Origin: Kordia periserrulae
GTDB taxonomy: Bacteria > Bacteroidota > Bacteroidia > Flavobacteriales > Flavobacteriaceae
Length of the DNA: 64,000 bases
NCBI RefSeq assembly: GCF_003054265.1
Contig: NZ_QBKT01000001.1
Coordinates: 124,001 to 188,000 of the forward strand
Direction: 5' to 3'
This document shows, piece after piece, positions 26,286 through 35,035 of this stretch; the stretch's first letter is position 1, and each line of letters opens with the position of its first letter. The notes under the pieces are model-generated. The model was given only the letters and a program-made list of their open reading frames with translations, did no database searches and was not told where the DNA came from. Both the position numbers and the translations under genes were made by a program.

Positions 26286-27050
26286 GTGAGAACACTTTTT
26301 AAATACATATTAAATACGATTCCGCGACCATTTTTAATTAAAATGAGTTATTGGATTCGTCCTATCATCACATTTGTATTAAAAGGAAACAGTTATACTG
26401 ATCCAATTGATGGCAAAAGTTTTCGAACGTTTTTATCGTATGGATATGCTATTAATCGCGAAAATGCCTTGTCGCCCAGTACGTTCTCGTTAGAACGCCA
26501 TCGATTGTTATGGTTGTATTTACAAAACGAAACGGACTTTTTTACCAAACCACAAAAAGTACTGCACTTTGCACCTGAACAAGCCTTTTATAAGCGTTTT
26601 CGCAATCAGGAGAACTTAGATTATACGACGACCGATTTGTATTCGCCGCTTGCAGATGTGAAAGCTGATATTTGCAATTTGCCTTTTGAAGATGATGCTT
26701 TTGATACGATTTTATGCAATCACGTGTTGGAACATATTCCTGATGATACTAAAGCTATGCAAGAATTGTATCGCGTCCTAAAACCAGGTGGTATGGCGAT
26801 TTTGCAAATTCCACAAGATTTGGAGCGCGAAACTACGTTTGAAGACGATTCGGTCACCGATAAAAAAGAACGCACGAAAATTTTCGGTCAATACGATCAT
26901 GTACGTGTGTATGGATTGGACTTTTTTGACAAACTTCGCAACGTCGGATTTACCGTAAAAGAAGAGGATTACACTGCAAATTTCACTCCCGAAGAAATTG
27001 AACGCTATTGTTTGATGGAAGGTGAAATTATTCCTGTTTGTTTTAAGTAG
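26286..27050 (+). CDS. Class I SAM-dependent methyltransferase (Methyltransf_11)
   Basis: 254 residues. The methyltransferase fold includes KADICNLPFEDDAFDTILCNHVLEHIPDD (motif II with the LEH of Methyltransf_11), LYRVLKPGGMAILQIP (motif III), and a C-terminal YDHVRVYGLDF. Motif I is atypical: KVLHFAPEQAFYKRF in place of LDxGxGxG, as in the group of Flavobacteriia homologues with an N-terminal RPFLIKMSYWIRP segment. The start is GTG at 26286 (a TTG one codon upstream is the alternative); there is no suitable ATG before residue 20. Substrate unknown. Confidence 0.8.
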   Translation: MRTLFKYILNTIPRPFLIKMSYWIRPIITFVLKGNSYTDPIDGKSFRTFLSYGYAINRENALSPSTFSLERHRLLWLYLQNETDFFTKPQKVLHFAPEQAFYKRFRNQENLDYTTTDLYSPLADVKADICNLPFEDDAFDTILCNHVLEHIPDDTKAMQELYRVLKPGGMAILQIPQDLERETTFEDDSVTDKKERTKIFGQYDHVRVYGLDFFDKLRNVGFTVKEEDYTANFTPEEIERYCLMEGEIIPVCFK

Positions 27051-27056
27051 GTATTT

Positions 27057-27290
27057 TTAGGTTTTGGGTTTTGGGTGTTAGGTCGCTGGCGCTTTTTGGC
27101 TGTTGGCTGTTGGCTGTTGGCTGTTGGCTGTTGGCTGTTGGCTGTTGGCTGTTAAAGATACTTTTTCATTTTAGATTTTGAGTTTTACATTTTAAATTTT
27201 GTTATTCGTTATTTGTTATTCGTTGCTGGTTGCTGGTTGCTGGTTGCTGGTTGCTGGTTGCTGGTTAAAAGTACTTTTTTAATTTGTATT
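27057..27290. repeat. Heptamer-mosaic intergenic repeat, locus 3
   Basis: Order: GGTTTTG units; GTCGCTGGCGCTTTTT; eight perfect copies of GGCTGTT (27098-27153); a 51-base spacer with TTTTGAGTTTTACATTTTAAA (27154-27204); three GTTATTC-type units (27201-27221); six perfect copies of GTTGCTG (27222-27263); a short T-rich tail. The spacer recurs twice in the locus at 63450-63765. Confidence 0.9.
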
Positions 27291-27665
27291 TTGTTTTCAA
27301 TTCAAACTCTCAGTTATTTCACTACACAAACAAAAAAGACTCCATCATACGATGAAATCTTTTTCTCTTAGAAAGTTACTCATGCTTTCTTTTTAAAAAC
27401 TAGTTGTTGAAGTTGATTACTGCCCTACTTCGTTTCACTTGTGATAAGCTCTTATTTTTTGTTTTGATGTAAATATACATTTGAATATGTTTTGAGTGCA
27501 CAATCAGTTGCTCAAATGCAGATTTGAATTTTTGAAATGTAGACTTCCGCAAATCATCGGTTGTAGCGCTTCAACTATTTTAAGCTAAGCATTCTCAGAA
27601 GAAGAAACTTAAAAAAGGTCATTAGAAAAACTAATGACCTTTTGATTATTGTGGGCATAATTGTT
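27291..27665. other. Rest of the 615-base gap before the first Cys-rich RiPP gene
   Basis: AT-rich, with no believable gene on either strand. It holds an imperfect stem (27333-27366, CATC/GATG with A and T tails), which might end transcription from the methyltransferase gene, and the terminator at 27614-27642. Confidence 0.5.
27614..27642 (-). terminator. Terminator after the first Cys-rich RiPP gene
   Basis: AAAGGTCATTAG pairs perfectly with CTAATGACCTTT around an A5 loop; on the minus strand the stem is followed by T residues. It lies 23 bases past the stop codon at 27666. Confidence 0.8.
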
Positions 27666-27908
27666 TTAGCAAATCCCTGGATCACAAGAAAAAGTACGTT
27701 CGCATTCAAATCCTTGTGTAGGACATCCTATAGTGCCGCAGTTTTGGTTGGTTCCACAGCCAACTGTACACGCTGCAGAATAACACAACGTATTTGCATC
27801 TTGTATGCATGATTCTGTTCCTCCACCAGAGATTCCTTGTGTTTTAAAGTTTGAGATTAAGTTCTTGTTTAATGATAAGCTACTTTGTTTAAAATTCTTT
27901 TTTTTCAT
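27666..27908 (-). CDS. Cys-rich RiPP (class I lanthipeptide-type) precursor, 80 aa
   Basis: Leader MKKKNFKQSSLSLNKNLISNF followed by a GG-type site (QGISGGG) and a core of about 50 residues with nine cysteines (SCIQD, LCYSAAC, GCGTNQNC, GCPTQ, FECERTFSC, GIC) and many Ser/Thr. Leader and layout match the Bacteroidota precursors annotated as class I lanthipeptides. The second member of a tandem pair on the minus strand with 98 AT-rich bases between them. No LanB, LanC, radical SAM or peptidase-transporter gene is in the window, so the maturation partner must be elsewhere or absent. Confidence 0.72.
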   Translation of the reverse strand: MKKKNFKQSSLSLNKNLISNFKTQGISGGGTESCIQDANTLCYSAACTVGCGTNQNCGTIGCPTQGFECERTFSCDPGIC

Positions 27909-28006
27909 GACTTTTATTTTAAAGTTACGCTAAGAATATACTTAAAATACAGCGACTTATCCTTGTATACGCCACACTAATAGTACACGAAAACCGTATT
28001 TAACAT

Positions 28007-28255
28007 TTAGCAAATACCGTTTGGCTCGCAAGATATGGATGGAATACATAATTCTGTAGGCGCACAATCTTCTGTGTATGGACATCCTAAAGCTGTTTGG
28101 CAGGTTCCTGTCAACGCGCCGCAATTGGTGTCAGCATCTGCAAAACACGAAAATGTACGTACCAGCGTTCCTCCTTTTAATTTTGCTGTAGAAAAGTTTG
28201 AAATAACGCTTTTGTTTAAACTAAGTCCGTGGTGTTTTAGGTTCTTTTTTTTCAT
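28007..28255 (-). CDS. Cys-rich RiPP (class I lanthipeptide-type) precursor, 82 aa
   Basis: Leader MKKKNLKHHGLSLNKSVISNF is almost the same as that of the downstream gene; the cleavage site is KLKGG; the core has eight cysteines (FSCF, TNC, GTC, GCPY, EDC, ELC, ISC, GIC). Both cores end in SC(D/E)PxGIC-like residues, so they are paralogues with the leader and the core C-terminus most conserved. On the minus strand; the ApbE gene lies on the same strand upstream, 136 bases away. Confidence 0.72.
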   Translation of the reverse strand: MKKKNLKHHGLSLNKSVISNFSTAKLKGGTLVRTFSCFADADTNCGALTGTCQTALGCPYTEDCAPTELCIPSISCEPNGIC

Positions 28256-28391
28256 GATATGTGATTTTTAAATTAATACCTTAAAGATAGTTTCTACTTT
28301 AAGGATTTTTTTATTTAAAAACCTCACCATTAGTATTCTAAAACCCTAATTAACATACTGTGTATGTTTTAAGATTCTTTTTCGCGTTGAA

Positions 28392-29423
28392 TTAAAAGTC
28401 GGTAATGATTAAGTTTTGAAAACCGTTGGTTGTATATTTTTGAATGTTTCCATATTCGTCTCTACTGACAATATATGCGTCCACATCGTTCAACTCGCTG
28501 AGTAGTTTTTTTGTTTTGTCATACGGCATTACCATAAATGCAGTCGCATACGCATCTGCTTTCATACAGTTATCCGCAATCACCGAAACGCTCAATACAT
28601 TGTTTTTCATAGGATAGCCTGTTTTGGCATTTAAGATATGTACGTAATGGTCACCAGTTTCAGGATCTACTCTGTATTTTCGGTAGTTTCCAGAAGTTGC
28701 CATGGCTTTGTTTTCTAGCGTAATGTATTCAATGTATTGTCGCTCGCTAGACTCTTGCACGGGACTGTCAATAGCAACTGTCCATTTTTTTACTTTTTTG
28801 GTGTTTTTTCCTTTGGTTAGAATCTCGCCGCCAACTTCAATGATATAGTTTTTTATTCCTTTCTCATCAAACATTTTACCAATTAAATCAATAGCATATC
28901 CTTTTCCCAGTGAGTTAAAATCAAAAGTTAATGAAGGATGTTCTTTGTACACTTTTCCTTCTTCCGAAATACGCACTTTATCAAACCCAGTAAACGCCAT
29001 AATGCTGTCTACTTGCTGTTTTGCAAGATTGTTTATTGGTTTTTCTGGACCAAATCCCCACGCATTTACCAACGCGCCCACAGTTGGGTCAAAGAAGCCG
29101 TCTGTTTTTTCATAAACTTCTCTTGAAAAATTATATACTTCACGAAAATATTCGTCAATCACTACATCTTTTTCGTTTCTGTTAATCCGTGAAATATCAG
29201 AGGTTGGAATGTAGGCAGACATCGATTTATTGACTACGTGAAATATGTTTTCAATAGCATCTTGGTAGTCTTCGCCTTCTTTTTGAATTTCGTATTGAAT
29301 ATTGTATGTTGTACCAAGTGCAAATCCTTGGTTTTTATGCATCAGTACCTCTTTGGGTTTTTCAATGCACGACGTTAGTAGAAAAGCTATACATATGTAT
29401 AGGGGAAATGTAATTGCTTTCAT
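28392..29423 (-). CDS. apbE: FAD:protein FMN transferase ApbE (flavinyltransferase), lipoprotein
   Basis: Mg-dependent enzyme that attaches FMN covalently to a Thr in target proteins, chiefly NqrB and NqrC, whose genes lie upstream. 343 residues. Lipoprotein signal with Cys 19 (AFLLTSCIEKP). Family landmarks: GFALGTTYNIQYE, NKSMSAYIPTSDISRIN, DPTVGALVNAWGFGP, FNSLGKGYAIDLIG, NYIIEVGGEIL, KAMATSGNYRKY, HILNAKTGYP and the metal-site end MKADAYATAFMVM. It follows the small Nqr-associated gene after six bases, so these two form a unit. Confidence 0.93.
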   Translation of the reverse strand: MKAITFPLYICIAFLLTSCIEKPKEVLMHKNQGFALGTTYNIQYEIQKEGEDYQDAIENIFHVVNKSMSAYIPTSDISRINRNEKDVVIDEYFREVYNFSREVYEKTDGFFDPTVGALVNAWGFGPEKPINNLAKQQVDSIMAFTGFDKVRISEEGKVYKEHPSLTFDFNSLGKGYAIDLIGKMFDEKGIKNYIIEVGGEILTKGKNTKKVKKWTVAIDSPVQESSERQYIEYITLENKAMATSGNYRKYRVDPETGDHYVHILNAKTGYPMKNNVLSVSVIADNCMKADAYATAFMVMPYDKTKKLLSELNDVDAYIVSRDEYGNIQKYTTNGFQNLIITDF

Positions 29424-29429
29424 TTGTTG

Positions 29430-29792
29430 TTATAGTATTTGTATTAAACCATCATAATCGAGTATGTATGGTTGGTCTTTCATGACTTCTTCTAGTGGAT
29501 TTTCTGCATTTCCGAGTCCGACACCAGCATAATAGAGTTCCGCTTCAAACTTTTCTACATGCTGTTTAAAGGTTTCCATCCATATAGCGTCGTACTCTTT
29601 TGGATCTTCAGGGTACATAACTGCTTTGACCAACACAAACTTTTTTTTGTTGTGTTTATCAATACAGACAAATTGTGGATGTTTGTTGAGTTTGCTGTTA
29701 ACAGCCAAGAATTCAAATCCTTTTTCCTCCAATTCCTTTCCTACAATATTCATTGCAAGGTTATGCAATTCCTGTTTTGTGAGTTTTTCCAT
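29430..29792 (-). CDS. Small Nqr-associated protein (annotated in relatives as NqrF-related)
   Basis: 120-residue cytosolic protein with no ferredoxin or flavin motif: it has neither the Cys cluster of NqrF nor a nucleotide loop. It reads as a small alpha/beta protein with FVCIDKHNKKKFVLVKAVMYP and the acidic C-terminus VMKDQPYILDYDGLIQIL. In Flavobacteriia a gene of this size sits between nqr and apbE and is often labelled subunit F by neighbourhood. It is six bases from apbE. The name is context-based; the function, possibly in flavinylation or assembly, is not known. Confidence 0.6.
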   Translation of the reverse strand: MEKLTKQELHNLAMNIVGKELEEKGFEFLAVNSKLNKHPQFVCIDKHNKKKFVLVKAVMYPEDPKEYDAIWMETFKQHVEKFEAELYYAGVGLGNAENPLEEVMKDQPYILDYDGLIQIL

Positions 29793-30013
29793 TAGTAGAA
29801 TTCACTAACCAACACACTACGAATGTACTCGTTTATTGGTCGTCTTGATTTTTATTTTATGTTTTGTATTGAAATTCGATAAAGTGTTCAATTTTTCCTT
29901 TTAACTGAAAATCAACACAAAGATACTTTAATTTCAGCGGATTTGATAGTATTCTCAATGGTAAGCACATAAAAAAAAGGAGTGTCTTTTTAGAACAATC
30001 CTTTTGCGATATT

Positions 30014-32788
30014 TTATTCTTTATCAAGATCATATCCGAGATTGACTCCTTTTTCAGAGCGCGGAACACCTTTGGTCATCCAAATCGGCGCTGGCGCATC
30101 TTTTAGGTAATGATCAAAAAATTGCATCATTCTGATGGATAAATCTTGCTTGTTTTTCATTTTTCGTAGATTGTGCTCTTCGTTATTATACACCAACATC
30201 CAAACGGGCTTTTTCAATCGGCGCATGCCCATGAAAAGTTCAATTCCTTGATAATACGGTACAGCACCATCATTGTCGTTATGCATGATAAGTAACGGCG
30301 TTTCTACATTTGGCAAGTGAAATAACGGTGAGTTTTTTACGTATAAATCAAATCCGTCCCACAAATCCGTCCCGATACGACTTTGGGTTTTTTCATATTG
30401 AAACATTCGACTCAGTCCACTTCCCCAGCGAATTCCGCCATACGCAGAAGTCATGTTACTCACGGGAGCTCCAGCCATAGCAGCTCTAAATTTGTTTGTT
30501 TTTGTGATGAGATACGCTACTTGATAACCGCCCCAACTCTGCCCTTGAATTGCCATACGACTACTGTCGATATAGCCTGTTTTTTCCATCATTTCTACTC
30601 CAGAAACCACGCAGTTATACGCGTCATCACCAGGTTGTCCTGTGTTGTAAACGATGTCTGGAACGAATACAATATAATCGTTGCTCACTAAATAGGTTCT
30701 ATCAATAGTTGAAGCACTTGGTCTTGGCGAATAATGATTGTGAAATCCATCTGAGCTTTTTTCGTAGAAATAGGTAACTAGTGGATATTTTTTTGATGCG
30801 TCAAAATCTTCGGGTTTGTACACAGTGCCTTCAAGTTTTGTACCGTCGTACGCGTTCCACGATACCAATTCGGCAGTTCCCCATTTAAAATCTTTTTCAT
30901 GAGGATTAACGTTTGTGATTTTAGTATGCGATTTAAAACTATTCGTCGTTACGTATACATCTTCAAAGTCTTTAAAATTTTGTTTGGTAAAAGTTACGAC
31001 ATCAGCTTCTAATGCTTTTTTAAAGTCCATGATGAGATATGTATCTGGCTTAATCTTCTCTTTCAGCTTGCCATTATCATTCAATAAATAAACACCTATT
31101 GCTTTGTTTTTTTCGTTAAAACCCTTAATTAAAAGTTTGTCATCAACATACGTGACTAACAAAGGATTTTCTCCTAATCTTCTCGTTCTATAGACTATTT
31201 TATTTTCTGTACCGTTTTTGGTGATGTTTTTTGGCTGGGTTTTTCCATCTAATGAAACTTGCCAAATATCGTACTGACTGTTGAGTAAGAGGTTTCCATT
31301 TTTATCAAAACCACCAGAGCCATACGCCGAAGCTGGGGCAGGAACATCATTTTCTACATCTTGAAAATCTGCAGCAATGTTTTGTGTCATGTTGTGCTTT
31401 TTCAATGTATGTAGGTTTATTGAAATCCAGTCGTTGGTATCTATATCAAAGTAGACTCCATAATTTCCATCCACAGAAATGTCCATTCGTACTTGCACCT
31501 TTTTTAAAACCAGTTTCTTTTCACCTGTTTCCAAATTGATGGCATATATATCACGTTCCCAAGGCATTTTCCACGTTTCAATAGCATACGGCGAATAGTC
31601 AACTCCAATCGCAAAAGTGTTCATGTATTTATCGAATAGTTCAACTGCATCAATAACATCGTCTTGCAATTTCACAATACGATTTTCGTTGATATGATAC
31701 ACATACAAGCGATTGTCTTCTTCTAAGTTTTTTTTGTTTACTTTTTGCCTTGGCTGTGTGATTTCATCTTTCCAATTCCAAACATCTACCTGTGGAATTT
31801 CATCATCGAGTAAGGTGGTGTCTTTTTTGTGAATGCTTTTTACTTTTGTGAAGAAATATAAATGCTCCAAATTTTCAGAGAAAAACAATTGTTTTGACCC
31901 ACTTAATGTTTGACCTTTTCCGAAAACTGCTTCTTCGTTATCAGCAAGTATTTTTAATCTATTGTCTTTATACAAGTATAATTTATGCGGTACGGAATCC
32001 GTTTTTGTAGAATCTCTATCTGCAATAAAAGCCAATCGATTTCCTTGTTTGTTGACAGCTAGTTTTTTGTAATCGTAGCGAGATGTATCAATAATTATCT
32101 TAGTTTTTGTCGCAGTATTATACGCATATACACCTTTTGCCTTCTTTTTACGTTTGTCATGTTTTTTAGTATAGTAGAATGTGTTTCCTTCTTCGGGAAT
32201 TACAACATCTTTGATGTTGAATAACGTATCTTGTTGTTTGCTGCTTAAATGATATACAAGCGCATAGTTGTTTTTCCAAGCTGGCAGACTGTCTCCTTTG
32301 ATAGAATCTTTGTGGTTTTTAAATTTTTCTACAACCAGATAATCACTGTTCTTTTTAGGAAGTTTGAACGATTTTACGCGTGTAATGGAATCATAGATAC
32401 TATTATTTTCCGCATCGTATATGTAGAGTACTTCTTTTTTTCTATCCTCTTCTTTTACCTTGCTTTTCTTTTCGAGCCGTTGAGTTTGATACTTGACTTT
32501 TTTCTGAAAGATGATAAATTTTTCATCGTACGAAATGACACTTTTGCTTCCATTGAAAAAACGCGCTGTTTTTTTGGTTTCTGTATTGTACACTTGCAAA
32601 TATCCATCGCCGCGTTCTGTACGTGTTATGATTTCAGAGACAATCAGCTTTCCTTTGTTAGAAATTTTGGTTTTATCCACTATTTTCCAAAGATCATAAT
32701 CGTTATGTGTAATTGCTTTTTTTTGTGCAGTAGTTATTCCAAAAGAGAAAAATAATAGGAATAGTAGGGAGAATATTTTTTTAGTCAT
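30014..32788 (-). CDS. S9 family peptidase (prolyl oligopeptidase/dipeptidyl peptidase type)
   Basis: Exported serine peptidase of 924 residues. Signal peptide (ending GITTAQ). Residues about 30-640 form the beta-propeller region; residues about 650-924 are the alpha/beta-hydrolase domain. Catalytic residues: Ser751 in GQSWGGYQ, Asp840 in HNDNDGAVP, His872 in EEHNLRK. It lies between nqrF and the small Nqr-associated gene, but the nqr operon ends in its own terminator (32874-32898), so the peptidase is a separate unit and its position is probably incidental. Confidence 0.9.
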   Translation of the reverse strand: MTKKIFSLLFLLFFSFGITTAQKKAITHNDYDLWKIVDKTKISNKGKLIVSEIITRTERGDGYLQVYNTETKKTARFFNGSKSVISYDEKFIIFQKKVKYQTQRLEKKSKVKEEDRKKEVLYIYDAENNSIYDSITRVKSFKLPKKNSDYLVVEKFKNHKDSIKGDSLPAWKNNYALVYHLSSKQQDTLFNIKDVVIPEEGNTFYYTKKHDKRKKKAKGVYAYNTATKTKIIIDTSRYDYKKLAVNKQGNRLAFIADRDSTKTDSVPHKLYLYKDNRLKILADNEEAVFGKGQTLSGSKQLFFSENLEHLYFFTKVKSIHKKDTTLLDDEIPQVDVWNWKDEITQPRQKVNKKNLEEDNRLYVYHINENRIVKLQDDVIDAVELFDKYMNTFAIGVDYSPYAIETWKMPWERDIYAINLETGEKKLVLKKVQVRMDISVDGNYGVYFDIDTNDWISINLHTLKKHNMTQNIAADFQDVENDVPAPASAYGSGGFDKNGNLLLNSQYDIWQVSLDGKTQPKNITKNGTENKIVYRTRRLGENPLLVTYVDDKLLIKGFNEKNKAIGVYLLNDNGKLKEKIKPDTYLIMDFKKALEADVVTFTKQNFKDFEDVYVTTNSFKSHTKITNVNPHEKDFKWGTAELVSWNAYDGTKLEGTVYKPEDFDASKKYPLVTYFYEKSSDGFHNHYSPRPSASTIDRTYLVSNDYIVFVPDIVYNTGQPGDDAYNCVVSGVEMMEKTGYIDSSRMAIQGQSWGGYQVAYLITKTNKFRAAMAGAPVSNMTSAYGGIRWGSGLSRMFQYEKTQSRIGTDLWDGFDLYVKNSPLFHLPNVETPLLIMHNDNDGAVPYYQGIELFMGMRRLKKPVWMLVYNNEEHNLRKMKNKQDLSIRMMQFFDHYLKDAPAPIWMTKGVPRSEKGVNLGYDLDKE

Positions 32789-32873
32789 TTTGCGCTGTAA
32801 TAATAATGTCTAAATATAAGTAGAATATTTCTTATTGATAAAGCATCAAATGTTAATATAGTTCCCATAAAAA

Positions 32874-32898
32874 AAGGACCGCAGTAATTGCGATCCTT
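32874..32898 (-). terminator. Terminator of the nqr operon
   Basis: Minus-strand AAGGATCGCA and TGCGGTCCTT form a 10-bp stem with one G-T pair, loop ATTAC, then a T run. It lies 25 bases past the nqrF stop codon. Confidence 0.75.
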
Positions 32899-32922
32899 CT
32901 ATATATTAAAAAATATGATTTT

Positions 32923-34236
32923 TTATCCTCCGAAGTCATCAAATCGGATGTTCTCATCTGGAATACCGAAGTCTTCTCCCATTTTTTGAACGGCTTGGTT
33001 CATTAAAGGTGGTCCACAGAAGTATAATTCAATATCTTCTGGTGCTTCGTGATGGTTTAGATAGTTATCAATTACACAGTTGTGAATGAATCCGACAAAA
33101 CCGTCTCCTGCTTCGTCATTGATATCTTTTTTAACTTTCCAGTTATCTTCTTCTAACGGCTCAGAAAGTGCCATATAGAACTTGAAATTAGGGAAATCTC
33201 TTTCCAATTCTCTGAAGTGTTCAATATAGAATAACTCACGCTTAGAACGTCCTCCGTACCAATACGTAACTTTTCTTCCTGTTTTTATGGTTTTGAATAA
33301 GTGATATAAATGAGAACGCATTGGCGCCATTCCTGCTCCACCTCCAACATATAACATTTCTGCATCCGACTCGTTGATAAAGAATTCTCCGTAAGGTCCA
33401 GAAATCGTTACTTTATCACCTGGCTTTTGCGCGAAAATGTACGATGACGCTACACCTGGATTTACATTCATCCATTGGTTTTTAGCTCTGTCCCATGGCG
33501 GCGTAGCAATACGAACGTTCAACATAATTTCACGTCCTTCTGCTGGGTATGAAGCCATAGAGTACGCACGCTCAACCGTTTCATTATTTTTCATCACTAA
33601 AGGCCATAATCCAAATTTATCCCACTCTGCTTGGAATTTATCTGGTGTTTCATGCTCTTCTGGATGCGCAGTAATGTCAATATCTTCGTATTTGATTTCG
33701 CATGGAGGAATTTCAATTTGAATATATCCTCCAGCTTTGTATCCCATATCTTCTGGAATTTCAACAACAAATTCTTTAATGAAAGAAGCTACGTTATAGT
33801 TACGAACAACCACAGCTTCCCACTTTTTAATTCCAAATACTTCTTCTGGAATGGTGATGTTCATGTCTTGTTTTACTTTTACCTGACAAGCCAAACGCGC
33901 TCCGTGTTGTAATTCTTTACGTGTAAAGTGTGGTGTTTCTGTTGGCAAGGCTTCTCCTCCACCTTCTAGTACATGACATTCGCACTGAATACATGTTCCA
34001 CCACCACCACAAGCAGATGGTAAAAATATTTTTTCGCTACCAAGTGTAGATAGTAACGTTCCTCCTGATGCAACTTCTATTTCTCGTTCACCATTGATGG
34101 TAATTTTTACGGGACCCGATGGTGATAATTTTTGTTTTACGTACAACAATAATGAAACCAATACTAATATGATTAGTAAGAAGGCTGCAACTGTAGCAAT
34201 GACTGTTCCTGTTGTACTTGCTTGTAATATCATCAT
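32923..34236 (-). CDS. nqrF: Na+-translocating NADH:quinone reductase subunit F
   Basis: NADH-oxidising entry subunit of the Na+ pump, 437 residues. One N-terminal membrane helix (about 10-33), a 2Fe-2S ferredoxin domain with C76, C82, C85 and C117 (SACGGGGTCIQC, LACQV), an FAD-binding domain with RAYSMASYP, and an NADH domain with YVGGGAGMAPMRSH and a final FDDFGG. Last gene of nqrABCDEF, two bases after nqrE. Complete and intact. Confidence 0.97.
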   Translation of the reverse strand: MMILQASTTGTVIATVAAFLLIILVLVSLLLYVKQKLSPSGPVKITINGEREIEVASGGTLLSTLGSEKIFLPSACGGGGTCIQCECHVLEGGGEALPTETPHFTRKELQHGARLACQVKVKQDMNITIPEEVFGIKKWEAVVVRNYNVASFIKEFVVEIPEDMGYKAGGYIQIEIPPCEIKYEDIDITAHPEEHETPDKFQAEWDKFGLWPLVMKNNETVERAYSMASYPAEGREIMLNVRIATPPWDRAKNQWMNVNPGVASSYIFAQKPGDKVTISGPYGEFFINESDAEMLYVGGGAGMAPMRSHLYHLFKTIKTGRKVTYWYGGRSKRELFYIEHFRELERDFPNFKFYMALSEPLEEDNWKVKKDINDEAGDGFVGFIHNCVIDNYLNHHEAPEDIELYFCGPPLMNQAVQKMGEDFGIPDENIRFDDFGG

Positions 34237-34238
34237 GA

Positions 34239-34958
34239 TTAATTAATTACTTTTGTATTGTTAGCGATTTCTTTTGCTGTACTATTGTCTTGAATAGTTT
34301 CTGTTTGAGCGGTGTTGTCTTTTGCTTCTTCCGCTTCGTCTCCGCCAGTTAACATTCCACCAAAACTCATAAATCCGATAGCCATTAAACCTGTGATGAT
34401 GAAGGTAATTCCCAATCCTCTTAAGGGTGCAGGAACGCTAGAGTATCTGATTTTTTCACGAATTGCTGCAATTGCCAAGATAGCTAAAAACCATCCGATT
34501 CCTGAACCAACTCCGTACGTTGTTGCCAATCCTAAGGTTGCGATTTCGCGAGATTGCATGAATAACGAACCTCCTAAGATAGCACAGTTTACCGCGATTA
34601 ATGGTAAAAAGATACCCAACGAGTTGTATAGTGATGGTGAAAACTTCTCTACAATGATTTCTACTAATTGTACCATGGTTGCAATGGTAGCAATAAACAT
34701 GATAAAGGATAAGAAACTAAGGTCGTAATCCGCATATTCTGCTCCTAACCATGATAAGGCACCAGGTTGTAAGATGTATTGATCTAGCAACCAGTTTAAA
34801 GGTACTGTAATGGCAAGTACAAAGATTACTGCAGCTCCCAATCCGACAGCAGTAGATACTTTTTTAGATACAGCAAGGTACGAACACATTCCTAAGAAGG
34901 TTGCAAATACCATGTTGTCTATGAATATTGATTTGAAAAATAATTCTACGTGTTCCAT
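34239..34958 (-). CDS. nqrE: Na+-translocating NADH:quinone reductase subunit E
   Basis: Hydrophobic membrane subunit of the Na+ pump with about six helices, including the conserved Cys of [18 protein letters not shown] and the CAILGG half ([13 protein letters not shown]); these two Cys positions hold the 2Fe-2S cluster with NqrD. 239 residues, about 35 longer than the classic Vibrio protein because of a polar acidic tail ([15 protein letters not shown] onward) of unknown role. Preceded by the 77-base gap holding a heptamer fold-back, the only wide gap in the operon. Confidence 0.96.
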   Translation of the reverse strand: MEHVELFFKSIFIDNMVFATFLGMCSYLAVSKKVSTAVGLGAAVIFVLAITVPLNWLLDQYILQPGALSWLGAEYADYDLSFLSFIMFIATIATMVQLVEIIVEKFSPSLYNSLGIFLPLIAVNCAILGGSLFMQSREIATLGLATTYGVGSGIGWFLAILAIAAIREKIRYSSVPAPLRGLGITFIITGLMAIGFMSFGGMLTGGDEAEEAKDNTAQTETIQDNSTAKEIANNTKVIN

Positions 34959-34972
34959 ATTTTTTTGTTTTT

Positions 34973-35035
34973 AGTTGTTTGTTATTTGTTGTTTGATGTT
35001 TCCAACAACCAACAACTAGCAACTGTCAACTAAGT
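34973..35035 (-). repeat. Nine-heptamer fold-back between nqrD and nqrE
   Basis: Exactly 63 bases, nine units on a 7-base beat (plus strand: AGTTGTT, TGTTATT, TGTTGTT, TGATGTT, TCCAACA, ACCAACA, ACTAGCA, ACTGTCA, ACTAAGT). The first half is near-complementary to the second. In the transcript AGTTGCTAGTTG onward can pair with the distal arm for 18 of 23 positions around a 6-base loop. It starts at the nqrD stop codon and ends 14 bases before the nqrE ATG. Confidence 0.7.

Noticed and set aside
27057-27290. CRISPR-like array (regular repeats with spacers) at the heptamer locus
   Set aside because: Units are 7 bases with no unique spacers of 30-40 bases, and no cas gene is near. These are tandem repeats.
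29793-30013. A strong terminator after the S9 peptidase
   Set aside because: A partial stem can be drawn (AGGAGTG region) but pairing is poor; not listed as a feature.
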